From Streptomyces sp. NRRL S-31 (GTDB lineage Bacteria > Actinomycetota > Actinomycetes > Streptomycetales > Streptomycetaceae), in contig NZ_JOCB01000157.1 of the NCBI RefSeq assembly GCF_000718775.1, positions 1-9,998 on the forward strand: a stretch of 9,998 bases of DNA, given 5' to 3'. The notes below the pieces were generated by a model. The model searched no databases, had not been told where the DNA came from, and saw only the letters and a program-made list of their open reading frames with translations. The translations under genes were made by a program, and so were the position numbers. This document shows positions 1-8,488 of the stretch, piece after piece (the first letter of the stretch is position 1; every line of letters starts with the position of its first letter).

Positions 1-1996
1 GGGGTCCGCCGGTGGGCCGGGGCACCACGCGCGCCCCGTTGCCGTTGCCGGGCAGCGCGGTCGGATCGGCGGCCGGGGCGGCACCGGAGAGGCGCGGCGC
101 GATCGACGCCCGCGGGGGCAGCGCGGACGCCTGTGCGCCGGCCTGCTGCACCGGGACGGTCGCCCGCTTCTCCTCGCCGCCGTGCGGCAGCCCCGCGTCG
201 CCGAGGCCGCGGTTGCGGCGCGAGTCCTTGGGCTCCAGCGGTATCGGCGATCCCCGCAGCGGCTCGTCCGCGGTCCTGGGCAGCGTCAGCCGGAACTGGG
301 AGCCGCCGCCCGGCTCGCCCCACGCCTGGAGCCAGCCGCCGTGCAGCCGCGCGTCCTCCAGGGCGATCGACAGCCCGAGGCCGGTACCGCCCGTGGTGCG
401 CGCGCGTGCCGGGTCGGCCCGCCAGAAACGGCTGAAGACCCGGGTCGCCTCACCGGGCTTCAGCCCGACGCCGTAGTCCCGTACGGCGACGGCCACGGCC
501 CCGCCCGCCGCGGCGAGCTTGACGACGACGTCCCTGCCCTCACCGTGCTCGACGGCGTTGACGACGAGGTTGCGCAGGACCCGCTCCACGCGCCGGGCGT
601 CCGCCTCGGCGACGACGGGCTGCTGGTCGCCGACCACCCGTATGTGCGTGCCCTTGCGCTCGGCGAGCGGCTCGGCACCGCTCACCACCCGCCGCACGAC
701 CTCCCTGAGGTCTATCGGCTCGGCCTCCAGCGCCGCGGCGCCCGCGTCGAAACGGCTGATCTCCAGCAGGTCCGCGAGCAGCGACTCGAACCGGTCCAGC
801 TGGTCGGCGAGCAGCTCGGCCGACCGCGCGGTCACCGGGTCGAAGTCCTCCCGCGCCTCGTGGATGACGTCGGCGGCCATCCGGACCGTGGTCAGCGGGG
901 TGCGCAGCTCGTGGGAGACGTCGGAGACGAACCGCCGCTGCATCCGCGACAGGTCCTCCATCTGCTGGATCTTGACCTGGAGGTTCTGCGCCATCTTGTT
1001 GAAGGCCTCGCCCAGGCGCGCGATGTCGTCCTCGCCGGTGACCTTCATCCGCTCCTGGAGCCGGCCGGCGGACAGCCGCTCGGCGATCCCGGCCGCCATC
1101 CGCACCGGCGTGACGACCTGCCGCACCACCAGCCAGGCGATGGCGCCGAGCAGGACGACGACGAACAGCCCCGCGGTGGCGAGCGTGCCCTTGACCAGGC
1201 TCAGGGACTTCTCCTCCTGCGTGAGCGGGAAGAGGTAGTACAGCTCGTACGGGCGGCCGTTGGGGTCGTTGACCTGCTTGCCGATGACCAGCCCCGGCTG
1301 CGACTGTCTGCCGCCGAAGTAGACGATCCGCGTGTTGCTCTGCACGGCCGTCGTACCGCTGTTGACCCGCTCGCGCAGGTCGGCGGGGACGCTGGAGGTC
1401 GGGTTGACGTTGCCGGAGCCGCGGGGGCTGCGTCCACCGCCGCTGTCGTCGCCCACGGGCAGCGTCACCACGTCGAAGGCGCCCGCGCCGCCGCTGGACA
1501 GCGACTCCACGAGGTCGCTCATCCACTGGATGACGTTCTGCGACTGCCGCCCGTCCGCGGTCGCCGTGCCGTCACCGGTGCCCGTGCCACCGGCCGCGTC
1601 CGTGCCGCCCGCCGCCTCGTCGGCCTTCTGCTTGGCCACCGCGAACCCGCCCGTGGCCTGGCTCTGCGAGGCCTTCACCTTCGCGTCCAGCAGGCCGTTG
1701 CGCACCTGCCCGATCACGACGAAGCCCAGCAGCAGGACGACGCCCAGCGACATCAGCAGGGTGGCGGCGACCACCCGGAGCTGGATGTTGCGCCGCCACA
1801 GCCGCATCACCGGCAGCAGCGGACGGCGCACCCAGCGCAGCAGCAGCCGCAGGACCGGGCTGCCCTGGGCACCGCCCTCCAGCAGGCCGCGCTCGAACAG
1901 GTTCCTGAGGCGTGCACCCGCGGCCGGCCGGCCGACAGGCCGCCCCGGACGGTTCCCGGGACCGCCGGGAGCCGAAGCGGCACTGTCCCCGGACAT
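1..1996 (-). CDS. mtrB: MtrB sensor histidine kinase, 3' end cut off by window edge
   Basis: Membrane sensor kinase that phosphorylates MtrA; the pair controls cell-wall, division and developmental genes in actinobacteria. Reading from the ATG at 1996, 665 codons are visible with no stop, so the C-terminus lies left of the window. Layout: cytoplasmic basic N-terminus; TM1 about residues 75-98; extracytoplasmic sensor region about 99-271; TM2 about 272-293; HAMP about 293-345; HisKA with H-box SHELRTPL and phospho-acceptor His362; HATPase with N-box Asn480 (NLVVNAVEHG), G1 Asp507 (DYGVGL) and G2 GTGLGLSI near 537-544; then a Pro/Ala/Gly-rich tail from about residue 570. The start lies one base after the mtrA stop (TGAcATG), implying translational coupling. 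lpqB usually follows mtrB in actinobacteria but is outside the window. The sensor region carries an Ala/Gly/Thr/Asp-rich stretch (residues 126-148). Identity rests on the mtrA neighbour plus kinase motifs; I am confident. Confidence 0.96.
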   Translation of the reverse strand, partial: MSGDSAASAPGGPGNRPGRPVGRPAAGARLRNLFERGLLEGGAQGSPVLRLLLRWVRRPLLPVMRLWRRNIQLRVVAATLLMSLGVVLLLGFVVIGQVRNGLLDAKVKASQSQATGGFAVAKQKADEAAGGTDAAGGTGTGDGTATADGRQSQNVIQWMSDLVESLSSGGAGAFDVVTLPVGDDSGGGRSPRGSGNVNPTSSVPADLRERVNSGTTAVQSNTRIVYFGGRQSQPGLVIGKQVNDPNGRPYELYYLFPLTQEEKSLSLVKGTLATAGLFVVVLLGAIAWLVVRQVVTPVRMAAGIAERLSAGRLQERMKVTGEDDIARLGEAFNKMAQNLQVKIQQMEDLSRMQRRFVSDVSHELRTPLTTVRMAADVIHEAREDFDPVTARSAELLADQLDRFESLLADLLEISRFDAGAAALEAEPIDLREVVRRVVSGAEPLAERKGTHIRVVGDQQPVVAEADARRVERVLRNLVVNAVEHGEGRDVVVKLAAAGGAVAVAVRDYGVGLKPGEATRVFSRFWRADPARARTTGGTGLGLSIALEDARLHGGWLQAWGEPGGGSQFRLTLPRTADEPLRGSPIPLEPKDSRRNRGLGDAGLPHGGEEKRATVPVQQAGAQASALPPRASIAPRLSGAAPAADPTALPGNGNGARVVPRPTGGP

Positions 1997-1997
1997 G

Positions 1998-2687
1998 TCA
2001 GCTCGGTCCCGCCTTGTAACCGACACCGCGGACGGTCACCACGATCTCCGGCCGCTCCGGGTCCTTCTCGACCTTGGAACGCAGCCGCTGGACGTGCACG
2101 TTGACGAGCCGGGTGTCGGCCGCGTGCCGGTAGCCCCACACCTGCTCGAGCAGCACCTCACGGGTGAACACCTGCCACGGCTTGCGCGCGAGCGCGACCA
2201 GCAGGTCGAACTCCAGCGGGGTCAGCGCGATCGACTGCCCGTCCCGCTTCACCGAGTGCCCGGCGACGTCGATGACCAGGTCACCGATGGTGAGCTGCTC
2301 CGGCGCCGGCTCCTCCGACCGCCTGAGCCGCGCCCGGATCCGGGCCACCAGCTCCTTCGGCTTGAACGGCTTGACGATGTAGTCGTCGGCGCCCGACTCC
2401 AGGCCCACGACGACATCGACGGTGTCGCTCTTCGCCGTGAGCATCACGATCGGCACCCCGGACTCCGCCCGGATCAGCCGGCACACCTCGATGCCGTCCC
2501 GGCCGGGCAGCATCAGGTCGAGCAGCACCAGGTCGGGCTTGCTCTCACGGAACGCGGCCAGCGCCTTGTCGCCGTCGGCTACGAAAGACGGCTCAAAACC
2601 TTCACCACGCAGCACGATGCCGAGCATCTCGGCCAGTGCGGTGTCGTCGTCGACGACAAGGACTCGTCCCTTCATAAACGACATCAT
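1998..2687 (-). CDS. mtrA: MtrA response regulator (OmpR/PhoB family)
   Basis: DNA-binding response regulator of the MtrAB system, 229 residues. The receiver domain (about 7-120) has the acidic pocket DDD at 13-15, phospho-acceptor Asp57 in LVLLDLMLPGRDG, Thr85 and Lys107 in the KPF motif. A winged-helix domain follows (about 130-226), with recognition helix DTRLVNVHVQRLRSKV (191-206) and the terminal VRGVGYKAG hairpin. The protein starts MMSFMKGRVLVVDDD, as I recall for Streptomyces MtrA. I chose the ATG at 2687, which has GAGAA at 2696-2692 upstream; ATGs at 2684 and 2675 are alternatives. The frame stays open to 2798, but that extension has no family similarity and crosses the likely promoter. 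mtrB follows one base after the stop. GTCAC-type repeats upstream suggest autoregulation (inference). Confidence 0.97.
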   Translation of the reverse strand: MMSFMKGRVLVVDDDTALAEMLGIVLRGEGFEPSFVADGDKALAAFRESKPDLVLLDLMLPGRDGIEVCRLIRAESGVPIVMLTAKSDTVDVVVGLESGADDYIVKPFKPKELVARIRARLRRSEEPAPEQLTIGDLVIDVAGHSVKRDGQSIALTPLEFDLLVALARKPWQVFTREVLLEQVWGYRHAADTRLVNVHVQRLRSKVEKDPERPEIVVTVRGVGYKAGPS

Positions 2688-2725
2688 CCCATTCTCATAA
2701 CAGCGACAGGCGCCCTGGTGAGGGA

Positions 2726-2766
2726 GGTCACTGGCCGGTGACCCTAGTCGTATCGGGCCGTCACTG
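2726..2766. promoter_or_regulatory. Putative operator upstream of mtrA: GTCAC-type repeats
   Basis: In the 169-base gap between mtnA and mtrA, GGTCAC (2726-2731) and GTGACC (2738-2743) form a perfect 6-bp inverted repeat with a 6-base spacer. The heptamer GTCACTG at 2727-2733 recurs at 2760-2766 in the same orientation, exactly 33 bp away, about three helical turns. The cluster lies 39-79 bp upstream of the mtrA start, where a promoter or operator is expected. MtrA of mycobacteria is reported to bind GTCAC-like repeats, so autoregulation is plausible. I could not place a convincing -10/-35 pair. The repeats are seen; the role is inferred. Confidence 0.4.
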
Positions 2767-2816
2767 TCTGCCCCGTCCGCCGACGCCGGCGCGTCCACAC
2801 CCCGCGCGTGCCCACG

Positions 2817-2850
2817 GCGGGGCCGGTGCGGCGCACCGCACCGGCCCCGC
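2817..2850 (-). terminator. GC-rich hairpin terminator downstream of mtnA
   Basis: A perfect 15-bp inverted repeat (2817-2831 pairing with 2836-2850) with a 4-base loop (CGCA) begins six bases past the mtnA stop. It has no following T run on the minus strand, which is common for Streptomyces terminators. It should end or attenuate mtnA transcription before mtrA, so mtrA probably depends mainly on its own promoter. Confidence 0.75.
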
Positions 2851-2856
2851 GGCGCG

Positions 2857-3999
2857 TCAGCCGGCCACCGCCCGGCGGGACCTCGCGCAGACCTCGGCGA
2901 GCGCGTCGGCGGTCACCGGCGAGACGGCCCCCTCCTCGGTGACGATGGCCGTCACCAGCTCGGGCGGGGTCACGTCGAACGCCGGGTTGTACGCCTGCGT
3001 CCCCAGCGGCGCCACCGGGACACCGCCGCCCGGCCCCGCCACCGGCACCTGCGGCGCCATCACCTCGGTCACCTCGAAGCCGGGACGCTGCTCGACCTCG
3101 ATGGACGCCCCGTCGGGAGTGTCCGGGTCGACCGTCGTCACCGGCGCCACCACGATGAACGGCACATGGTGGTACCGGGCGAGCACGGCCAGCGGATAGC
3201 TCCCCACCTTGTTCGCCACCGAACCGTCGGCCGCGATCCGGTCCGCGCCGATGAGCACCGCGTCCACCTCGCCCGCCGCGAACAGCGAACCCGCCGCGTT
3301 GTCGGTGAGCAGCGTGTACGCCATGCCGGCGCGCGCCGCCTCCCACGCCGTCAGGCGCGCCCCTTGCAGCAACGGACGCGTCTCGTCCACCCACAGCCGC
3401 CGCAACCGCCCCGCCCGGTGCGCGGCGAGGGCCACCGCGAAGGCCGTGCCCTCCCCTCCCGACACCAGCGAGCCGGTGTTGCAGTGGGTCAGGATCCGGT
3501 GCCCGCCGCCGGGCAGCAGCTCGTCCAGCAGCGTCAGCCCATGGGCCGCCATCCGCGCACTGGCCTCGGCGTCCTCCCGGTGCAGCGCCCGCGCCGCGGC
3601 CAGGGCCGCCACGGCGGCGGCGGTGGGATCGCCGCTCCCGGCCAGCGCCGCCCGGTACGCTGTCTCGGCCCGGCGCACCCCCACGGACAGGTTCACCGCG
3701 GTGGGCCGGGCGCCCTCCAGCGCCCCCGCCGCCTCGGCCACGTCGAAGCCGCGCGCGGCGGCGAGCGCGACGCCGTACGCGCCCGCGATCCCGAGCAGCG
3801 GCGCACCGCGCACGGCGAGCGAACGGATCGCCTCCACCAGCGCCGACGCGTCCGTGCACACCAACTCGACCTCTTCGGCCGGGAGCCTCGTCTGATCGAG
3901 AAGGACCAGTACGGGACCTTCTGGTGGTTCCTCCCATCGGATCGCCGGTATCCCGGTCGGCCGCTTGTCCCCGTCCGTTCGCGCCTGCTGATCAGCCAT
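2857..3999 (-). CDS. mtnA: S-methyl-5-thioribose-1-phosphate isomerase (methionine salvage)
   Basis: Cytosolic enzyme converting 5-methylthioribose 1-phosphate to 5-methylthioribulose 1-phosphate in the methionine salvage pathway. The 380-residue protein belongs to the eIF2B-like isomerase family. Visible signatures are RGAP at 64-67 followed by LLGIAGAYG, HCNTG at 172-176 with the expected catalytic Cys173, VDETRP at 204-209, GADRIAADG at 251-259 with the expected catalytic Asp253, NKVGSYPLA at 263-271, and a C-terminal NPAFDVTPPELVTAIVTEEG block. Length is slightly above the usual 340-370. I chose the ATG at 3999, which gives MADQQ. The frame is open further upstream, but that sequence is Arg/Pro-rich and crosses the divergent intergenic region. 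The Shine-Dalgarno is weak. It may be annotated elsewhere as translation initiation factor 2B subunit; the Cys and Asp residues favour MtnA. Confidence 0.93.
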   Translation of the reverse strand: MADQQARTDGDKRPTGIPAIRWEEPPEGPVLVLLDQTRLPAEEVELVCTDASALVEAIRSLAVRGAPLLGIAGAYGVALAAARGFDVAEAAGALEGARPTAVNLSVGVRRAETAYRAALAGSGDPTAAAVAALAAARALHREDAEASARMAAHGLTLLDELLPGGGHRILTHCNTGSLVSGGEGTAFAVALAAHRAGRLRRLWVDETRPLLQGARLTAWEAARAGMAYTLLTDNAAGSLFAAGEVDAVLIGADRIAADGSVANKVGSYPLAVLARYHHVPFIVVAPVTTVDPDTPDGASIEVEQRPGFEVTEVMAPQVPVAGPGGGVPVAPLGTQAYNPAFDVTPPELVTAIVTEEGAVSPVTADALAEVCARSRRAVAG

Positions 4000-4139
4000 G
4001 CCGTCAGTCTGCCCCGGATCCGGCCGACAATTGAAGGAGTCCAGCCCCCACCGTGGCCGGTACCCAGGTGACCGGCCCATGGCACGATGGCTGCCAACCT
4101 GCCGCCGCGACCGCGGACGGGCACCGAGAAGGAGCTTCG
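4000..4139. promoter_or_regulatory. Divergent intergenic region between mtnA and the MoxR operon
   Basis: These 140 bases separate two divergent starts and must carry the promoter of each transcript unless mtnA is leaderless or nearly so. A TTGAAG at 4031-4036 on the plus strand resembles a -35 hexamer, but no good -10 follows at the right distance. No strong operator-like palindrome stands out. I assign it by position only. Confidence 0.4.
4129..4134 (+). promoter_or_regulatory. Strong ribosome binding site that fixes the first operon start
   Basis: AAGGAG lies five bases before the ATG at 4140. It selects this start over the in-frame upstream start at 4053, whose 29 extra residues have no recognisable features. 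Confidence 0.85.
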
Positions 4140-5519
4140 ATGACAGACACTCCGGGCTGGGCCTCGCCCGGATCCGCCCCGTCGTCCGAGGGGCGGGAAC
4201 CCGGTGCGTCCGGCCCCGCCGAGCCCGCCGACCGCCCGGGCCCCGCCGGGCCCGCACCGCAGCCGGGCCCGGACGCGCAGGGCCCCGGCACGAAATGGTC
4301 CGCGGAACAGCCGCCACCCGGCCAGTGGTCGGCGCCCACCGGTGTCCCCGGCCCGGACCAGGCCCCACCGCCTCCGCCGCCCGGCCCCGACTGGGGCGGG
4401 CAGCAGCCCCCCGGCGGCCCGGGCCCCGGCGGCCCCGGCGGATACGGCGGCGGGTACGCGGGCCCGCCCGCCGGCTGGGGCGGCGGCCCGGCCTGGGGCG
4501 GCGGCTGGGGCGGACCGCCCCCCGCCGCCAAGCCCGGCGTCATCCCGCTGCGCCCGCTCGGGGTCGGCGAGATCCTCGACGGCGCCGTCTCCACCATGCG
4601 CACCCACTGGCGCTCGGTGCTCGGCATCTCGCTGGCGGTCGCCCTGGCGACCGAGATCAGCCTGGTCCTCCTCCAGGGCTACATCCTCGACGACGCCCTC
4701 GCCGGTGGCGCCCTCGACAGCCGCACCGCCACACCCGACGAGGTGTTGCGTTCCCTGCGCGACACGGTGATCGGCACCGGACTCGTCTCGGTGATCTCCG
4801 CCGCCGCCATGGTCGTCGCGACCGTCCTGCTCACGACCATCACCAGCCGCGCCGTGCTCGGCAAGCCGGTCACCACCGGCGAGGCCTGGCGCGCGTCCCG
4901 CCCGCAGCTGCCCAGGCTGTGCGGTCTGCTCCTCCTGCTCGGCCTGATCGTCCTCGGCGTGATCGTCGCCGGGGCACTGCCCGGACTGCTGCTCCTGATC
5001 AGCGGCGGCAGCGACGCCGGCGGGGCCGTGCTGATGGTCCTGGGCATCCTCGGCGGCGCCATCGTCGCGGTATGGCTCGCCGTCCGCTACTACCTGGCCG
5101 CGCCCGCCCTGATGCTGGAACACCAGAGCATAGGGAAGTCGATGAGCCGCTCCGCCAAACTGGTGCGGGGCTCCTGGTGGCGCGTCTTCGGCATCCAGCT
5201 GCTCGCCGGACTGATCGCGAACATCGTCTCCGCGCTCGTGGCCGTCCCCTTCGCCGTCATCGGCGCGGCCGTGAGCGGCGACGGCATGGCCGACCTGCTC
5301 GGCGCCGACGGCGGACACGTGAGCTGGTCGTTCCTGATCATCCGAGGGATCGGCTCCCTGATCGGCGCCACGCTCACCCTCCCGATCAGCGCCGGCGTCA
5401 CCGTGCTCCTCTACATCGACCAGCGCATCCGCCGCGAGGCCCTCGACCTGGAACTGGCCCGCGCCGCCGGTGTCCAGGACTACGGCACCGGCGCCCCCGG
5501 TCCCCTCCCCGGGAGCTGA
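4140..5519 (+). CDS. Polytopic membrane protein with Pro/Gly-rich N-terminus
   Basis: A 459-residue integral membrane protein of unknown function. Residues 1-133 are disordered and very rich in Pro, Gly, Ala and Trp (for example GGWGGPP), with no signal peptide. A conserved-looking cytoplasmic entry motif follows at 137-157 (LRPLGVGEILDGAV then STMRTHW). About six membrane segments lie near 159-180, 211-239, 261-289, 296-320, 348-379 and 397-426. It ends with a charged helix containing IRREALDLELARAAG and a short tail. Proteins of this kind in Streptomyces are often labelled glycerophosphodiester phosphodiesterase membrane-domain protein, but no phosphodiesterase catalytic domain is present, so no enzymatic role should be assumed. 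It is the first gene of the operon, four bases before the DUF4129 gene, and may be a membrane partner of the MoxR/DUF58 machinery (inference). Confidence 0.9.
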   Translation: MTDTPGWASPGSAPSSEGREPGASGPAEPADRPGPAGPAPQPGPDAQGPGTKWSAEQPPPGQWSAPTGVPGPDQAPPPPPPGPDWGGQQPPGGPGPGGPGGYGGGYAGPPAGWGGGPAWGGGWGGPPPAAKPGVIPLRPLGVGEILDGAVSTMRTHWRSVLGISLAVALATEISLVLLQGYILDDALAGGALDSRTATPDEVLRSLRDTVIGTGLVSVISAAAMVVATVLLTTITSRAVLGKPVTTGEAWRASRPQLPRLCGLLLLLGLIVLGVIVAGALPGLLLLISGGSDAGGAVLMVLGILGGAIVAVWLAVRYYLAAPALMLEHQSIGKSMSRSAKLVRGSWWRVFGIQLLAGLIANIVSALVAVPFAVIGAAVSGDGMADLLGADGGHVSWSFLIIRGIGSLIGATLTLPISAGVTVLLYIDQRIRREALDLELARAAGVQDYGTGAPGPLPGS

Positions 5520-5523
5520 TGCG

Positions 5524-6306
5524 GTGAGCCTCACGGGGGGAGTGCTCACGGCGGCGGCCTCGTCCGGCACCACCGCCACGGCCGCGGGGCGGCTGTGGCG
5601 GGCGGCGGACCGGCTGCGGTTGGCGGCCGGCGGCTCGGGCGACGAGCCGCCGGTGACCGTCCCGCGCGATCCCGCGCGGGAGGCGGCCCGGCGCGAGCTG
5701 TCCCGGCGGATGTACCACGAGAACGACCCCGGCCTGTTCCAGCGCGCCCTGAACGCGTTCTGGGACTGGCTCGACCGGCTTCTCGGCGCCGCCGCCTCGG
5801 CCACCCCGGGCGGCACGGCCGGCCTGGTCGCCGTCGTCCTGTTCGTCGTCGCCGTCCTCGCCGCCCTCTGGTGGCGCCTCGGCACCCCGAGCCGCCGGCC
5901 CGCCTCCTCCGCCGCGGTCCTGTTCGACGAGCGCCCCCGCAGCGCCGCCGAACACCGCGCGACCAGCGAGGCGCACGCGGCCCAGGGCCACTGGAACCAG
6001 GCCGTCCAGGAGCGCATGCGCGCCATCGTCCGCTCCCTGGAGGAACGTGCCCTGCTGGACGTGCGCCCCGGCCGCACCGCCGACGAGGCCGCCGCCGAGG
6101 CCGGCCGCGTCCTGCCCGCGCACACCGGCCGGCTGCGCACCGCCGCCCGTGCGTTCGACGACGTCACATACGGCGGACGCAGGGCCGGCGAGCAGGCGTA
6201 CGACCGCCTCGCCGCACTCGACCACGACCTGGAACGCACCAGGCCGGCCCTGGCCGGCAGCACCACCGGCCCGGCCCGCGACGCCCGCCGGGGAGCAGCC
6301 GAGTGA
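5524..6306 (+). CDS. DUF4129 domain single-pass membrane protein
   Basis: A 260-residue protein with a GTG start at 5524, preceded by GGGAG at 5511-5515 with an 8-base spacer; a second in-frame GTG at 5542 is less well placed. Residues 48-90 are a basic/amphipathic region including RRELSRRMYH and a Trp-rich patch (FWDWLDRLL). One membrane span lies at about 98-118. The C-terminal domain (about 143-240) has the DUF4129 pattern: QAVQERMRAIVRSLEERALL, RPGRTADEAA, a Phe-Asp-Asp-Val-x-Tyr-Gly-Gly block at 211-218, and a final YDRLAALD. DUF4129 is often the C-terminal domain of transglutaminase-like membrane proteins encoded beside MoxR and DUF58; here it stands alone. Its role is unknown. The N-terminus is probably outside and the DUF4129 domain inside, by the positive-inside rule (basic SRR after the span). 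The stop overlaps the next start by four bases. Confidence 0.92.
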   Translation: MSLTGGVLTAAASSGTTATAAGRLWRAADRLRLAAGGSGDEPPVTVPRDPAREAARRELSRRMYHENDPGLFQRALNAFWDWLDRLLGAAASATPGGTAGLVAVVLFVVAVLAALWWRLGTPSRRPASSAAVLFDERPRSAAEHRATSEAHAAQGHWNQAVQERMRAIVRSLEERALLDVRPGRTADEAAAEAGRVLPAHTGRLRTAARAFDDVTYGGRRAGEQAYDRLAALDHDLERTRPALAGSTTGPARDARRGAAE

Positions 6307-7495
6307 CCGCCGAGGCCACGCCCACGACCACCTCCACCGCCCCCACCGCCCGCGGGCTGTGGACCCGCTCGCGCGGCATCACGCTCGCCGCCGTCCTGAT
6401 CCTGGCCGCGGCCGTCGCCATGGCCGCCGTACGCTCCACGGCCCGCCACGGCGACCTGGACCCGCGCTCCGCCGACCCCTACGGCAGCCGCGCCGTCGCC
6501 GAACTCCTCGCCCAGCGGGGCGTCTCCACCCGCGTGGTCACCACACTCGACGCGGCACGCGCCGCCACCGGCCCGGACACCACCCTGCTGGTCGCCGTAC
6601 CCGACCGGCTGACCCCCGGCCAGCAGACCCGGCTGCACATCACGACCGCGGCCTCCGGCGGACGCACCGTCCTGATCGCGGCCGGCGCCCGGTCCGTCGA
6701 ACGGCTCGCCCCCGGGGTCACCGCGGACCCCGCCACCAGCGGCGGCTCCACCCTCGCCCCGGAGTGCGCGCTGCCCGAGGCCCGGCGCGCGGGCACCGCC
6801 GACACCGGCGGCATCCGCTACACCACCACCCGCCTCGACGCGGACTCCTGCTACCCCAGCGAGCGCCTCGCCACCCTGCTGCGCCTCCCGGCGGCCACCG
6901 GGGACGGCGACACCCTCGTGCTCGGCGCACCCGACATCCTCCGCAACGACCGCCTCGACGAACAGGGCAACGCCTCGCTCGCCCTGCAACTCCTCGGCTC
7001 CCGCCCCCATCTGGTCTGGTACCTCCCCTCGCTCGCCGACGCCTCCGCCACCGAGACCGGTGAGCGCGAAAGCCTCTTCGACCTGCTCCCCGCGGGATGG
7101 CTCCTGGCCACCCTGCAACTCCTCGTCGCGGCGGCCCTGGCCGCCTTCTGGCGCGCACGCCGCTTCGGCCCCCTCGTGGCCGAGCGGCTCCCCGTCGCGG
7201 TCCGCGCCGCCGAGACCACCGAGGGCCGCGCCCGCCTCTACCGCAAGGCCGACGCCCGCGACCGCGCGGCCACCGTGCTGCGCTCCGCCACCCGCACCCG
7301 TCTGGCCCCCCTCGTCGGCGTCCCCGTCGCCCAGGCCCACGCACCCGAGGCCCTGCTCCCCGCCCTGTCCGCCCGCCTCACCGGAGACGGACAGACCCTG
7401 CACTCCCTCCTCTTCGGACCGCCGCCCGACGACGACGCGGCCCTCATCGCCCTCACCGACCGACTCGACGCCCTCGAAAGAGAGGTACGCCGTCC

Positions 7496-7499
<4 letters not shown>
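6303..7499 (+). CDS. DUF4350 domain membrane protein
   Basis: A 398-residue protein starting at GTG 6303, which overlaps the previous stop (GTGA). A short N-terminus leads into a membrane segment at about 25-43. An extracytoplasmic domain of about 220 residues follows, starting with the typical DUF4350 motif DPRSADPYGSRAVAELLAQR (54-73), which continues GVSTRVV. It has an alpha/beta, GATase-like look: TTLLVAVP (93-100), RTVLIAAG (121-128), DTLVLGAPDILRND (203-216), HLVWYLPSL (236-244). A second membrane segment lies at about 265-283 and a basic cytoplasmic tail follows (284-398). Two Cys, at 155 and 183, are in the outside domain. No catalytic triad is evident, so I would not call it an amidotransferase. 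DUF4350 genes typically sit between DUF4129 and MoxR genes, as here. The next gene overlaps its stop (ATGA). Confidence 0.92.

Positions 7500-8487
<988 letters not shown>

Positions 8488-8488
<1 letters not shown>

Noticed and set aside
182..2104. 640-codon plus-strand open frame opposite mtrB
   Set aside because: Antisense shadow of a clear histidine kinase; composition rich in Arg, Pro, His and Gln with no recognisable motif.
2688..2798. Longer MtrA starting at 2798
   Set aside because: The extension lacks family similarity and covers the intergenic repeats and probable promoter; MtrA proteins start just before the VLVVDDD strand.
2857..3999. Reading this gene as a translation initiation factor eIF2B subunit
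   Set aside because: HCNTG with Cys173 and GADRI with Asp253 are the MtnA catalytic signatures; eIF2B is not a bacterial translation factor.
4053..4139. Upstream in-frame start for the polytopic membrane protein
   Set aside because: The ATG at 4140 has AAGGAG five bases upstream; the extra 29 residues have no features.
4370..4530. Possible DNA tandem repeat of GGC/CCC-rich units
   Set aside because: No exact repeating unit; it is explained by Gly/Pro codons in the disordered N-terminus.
5519..5521. ATG overlapping the stop at 5517-5519 as the start of the next gene
   Set aside because: It is out of frame with the DUF4129 protein; the in-frame GTG at 5524 has a well-spaced GGGAG.
3693..7403. 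Very long minus-strand open frame (1236 codons) opposite the membrane/DUF operon
   Set aside because: It runs antisense to four well-supported genes and through the mtnA start, has Gly/Arg/Gln-rich shadow composition and no domain; long open antisense frames are expected at this GC content.
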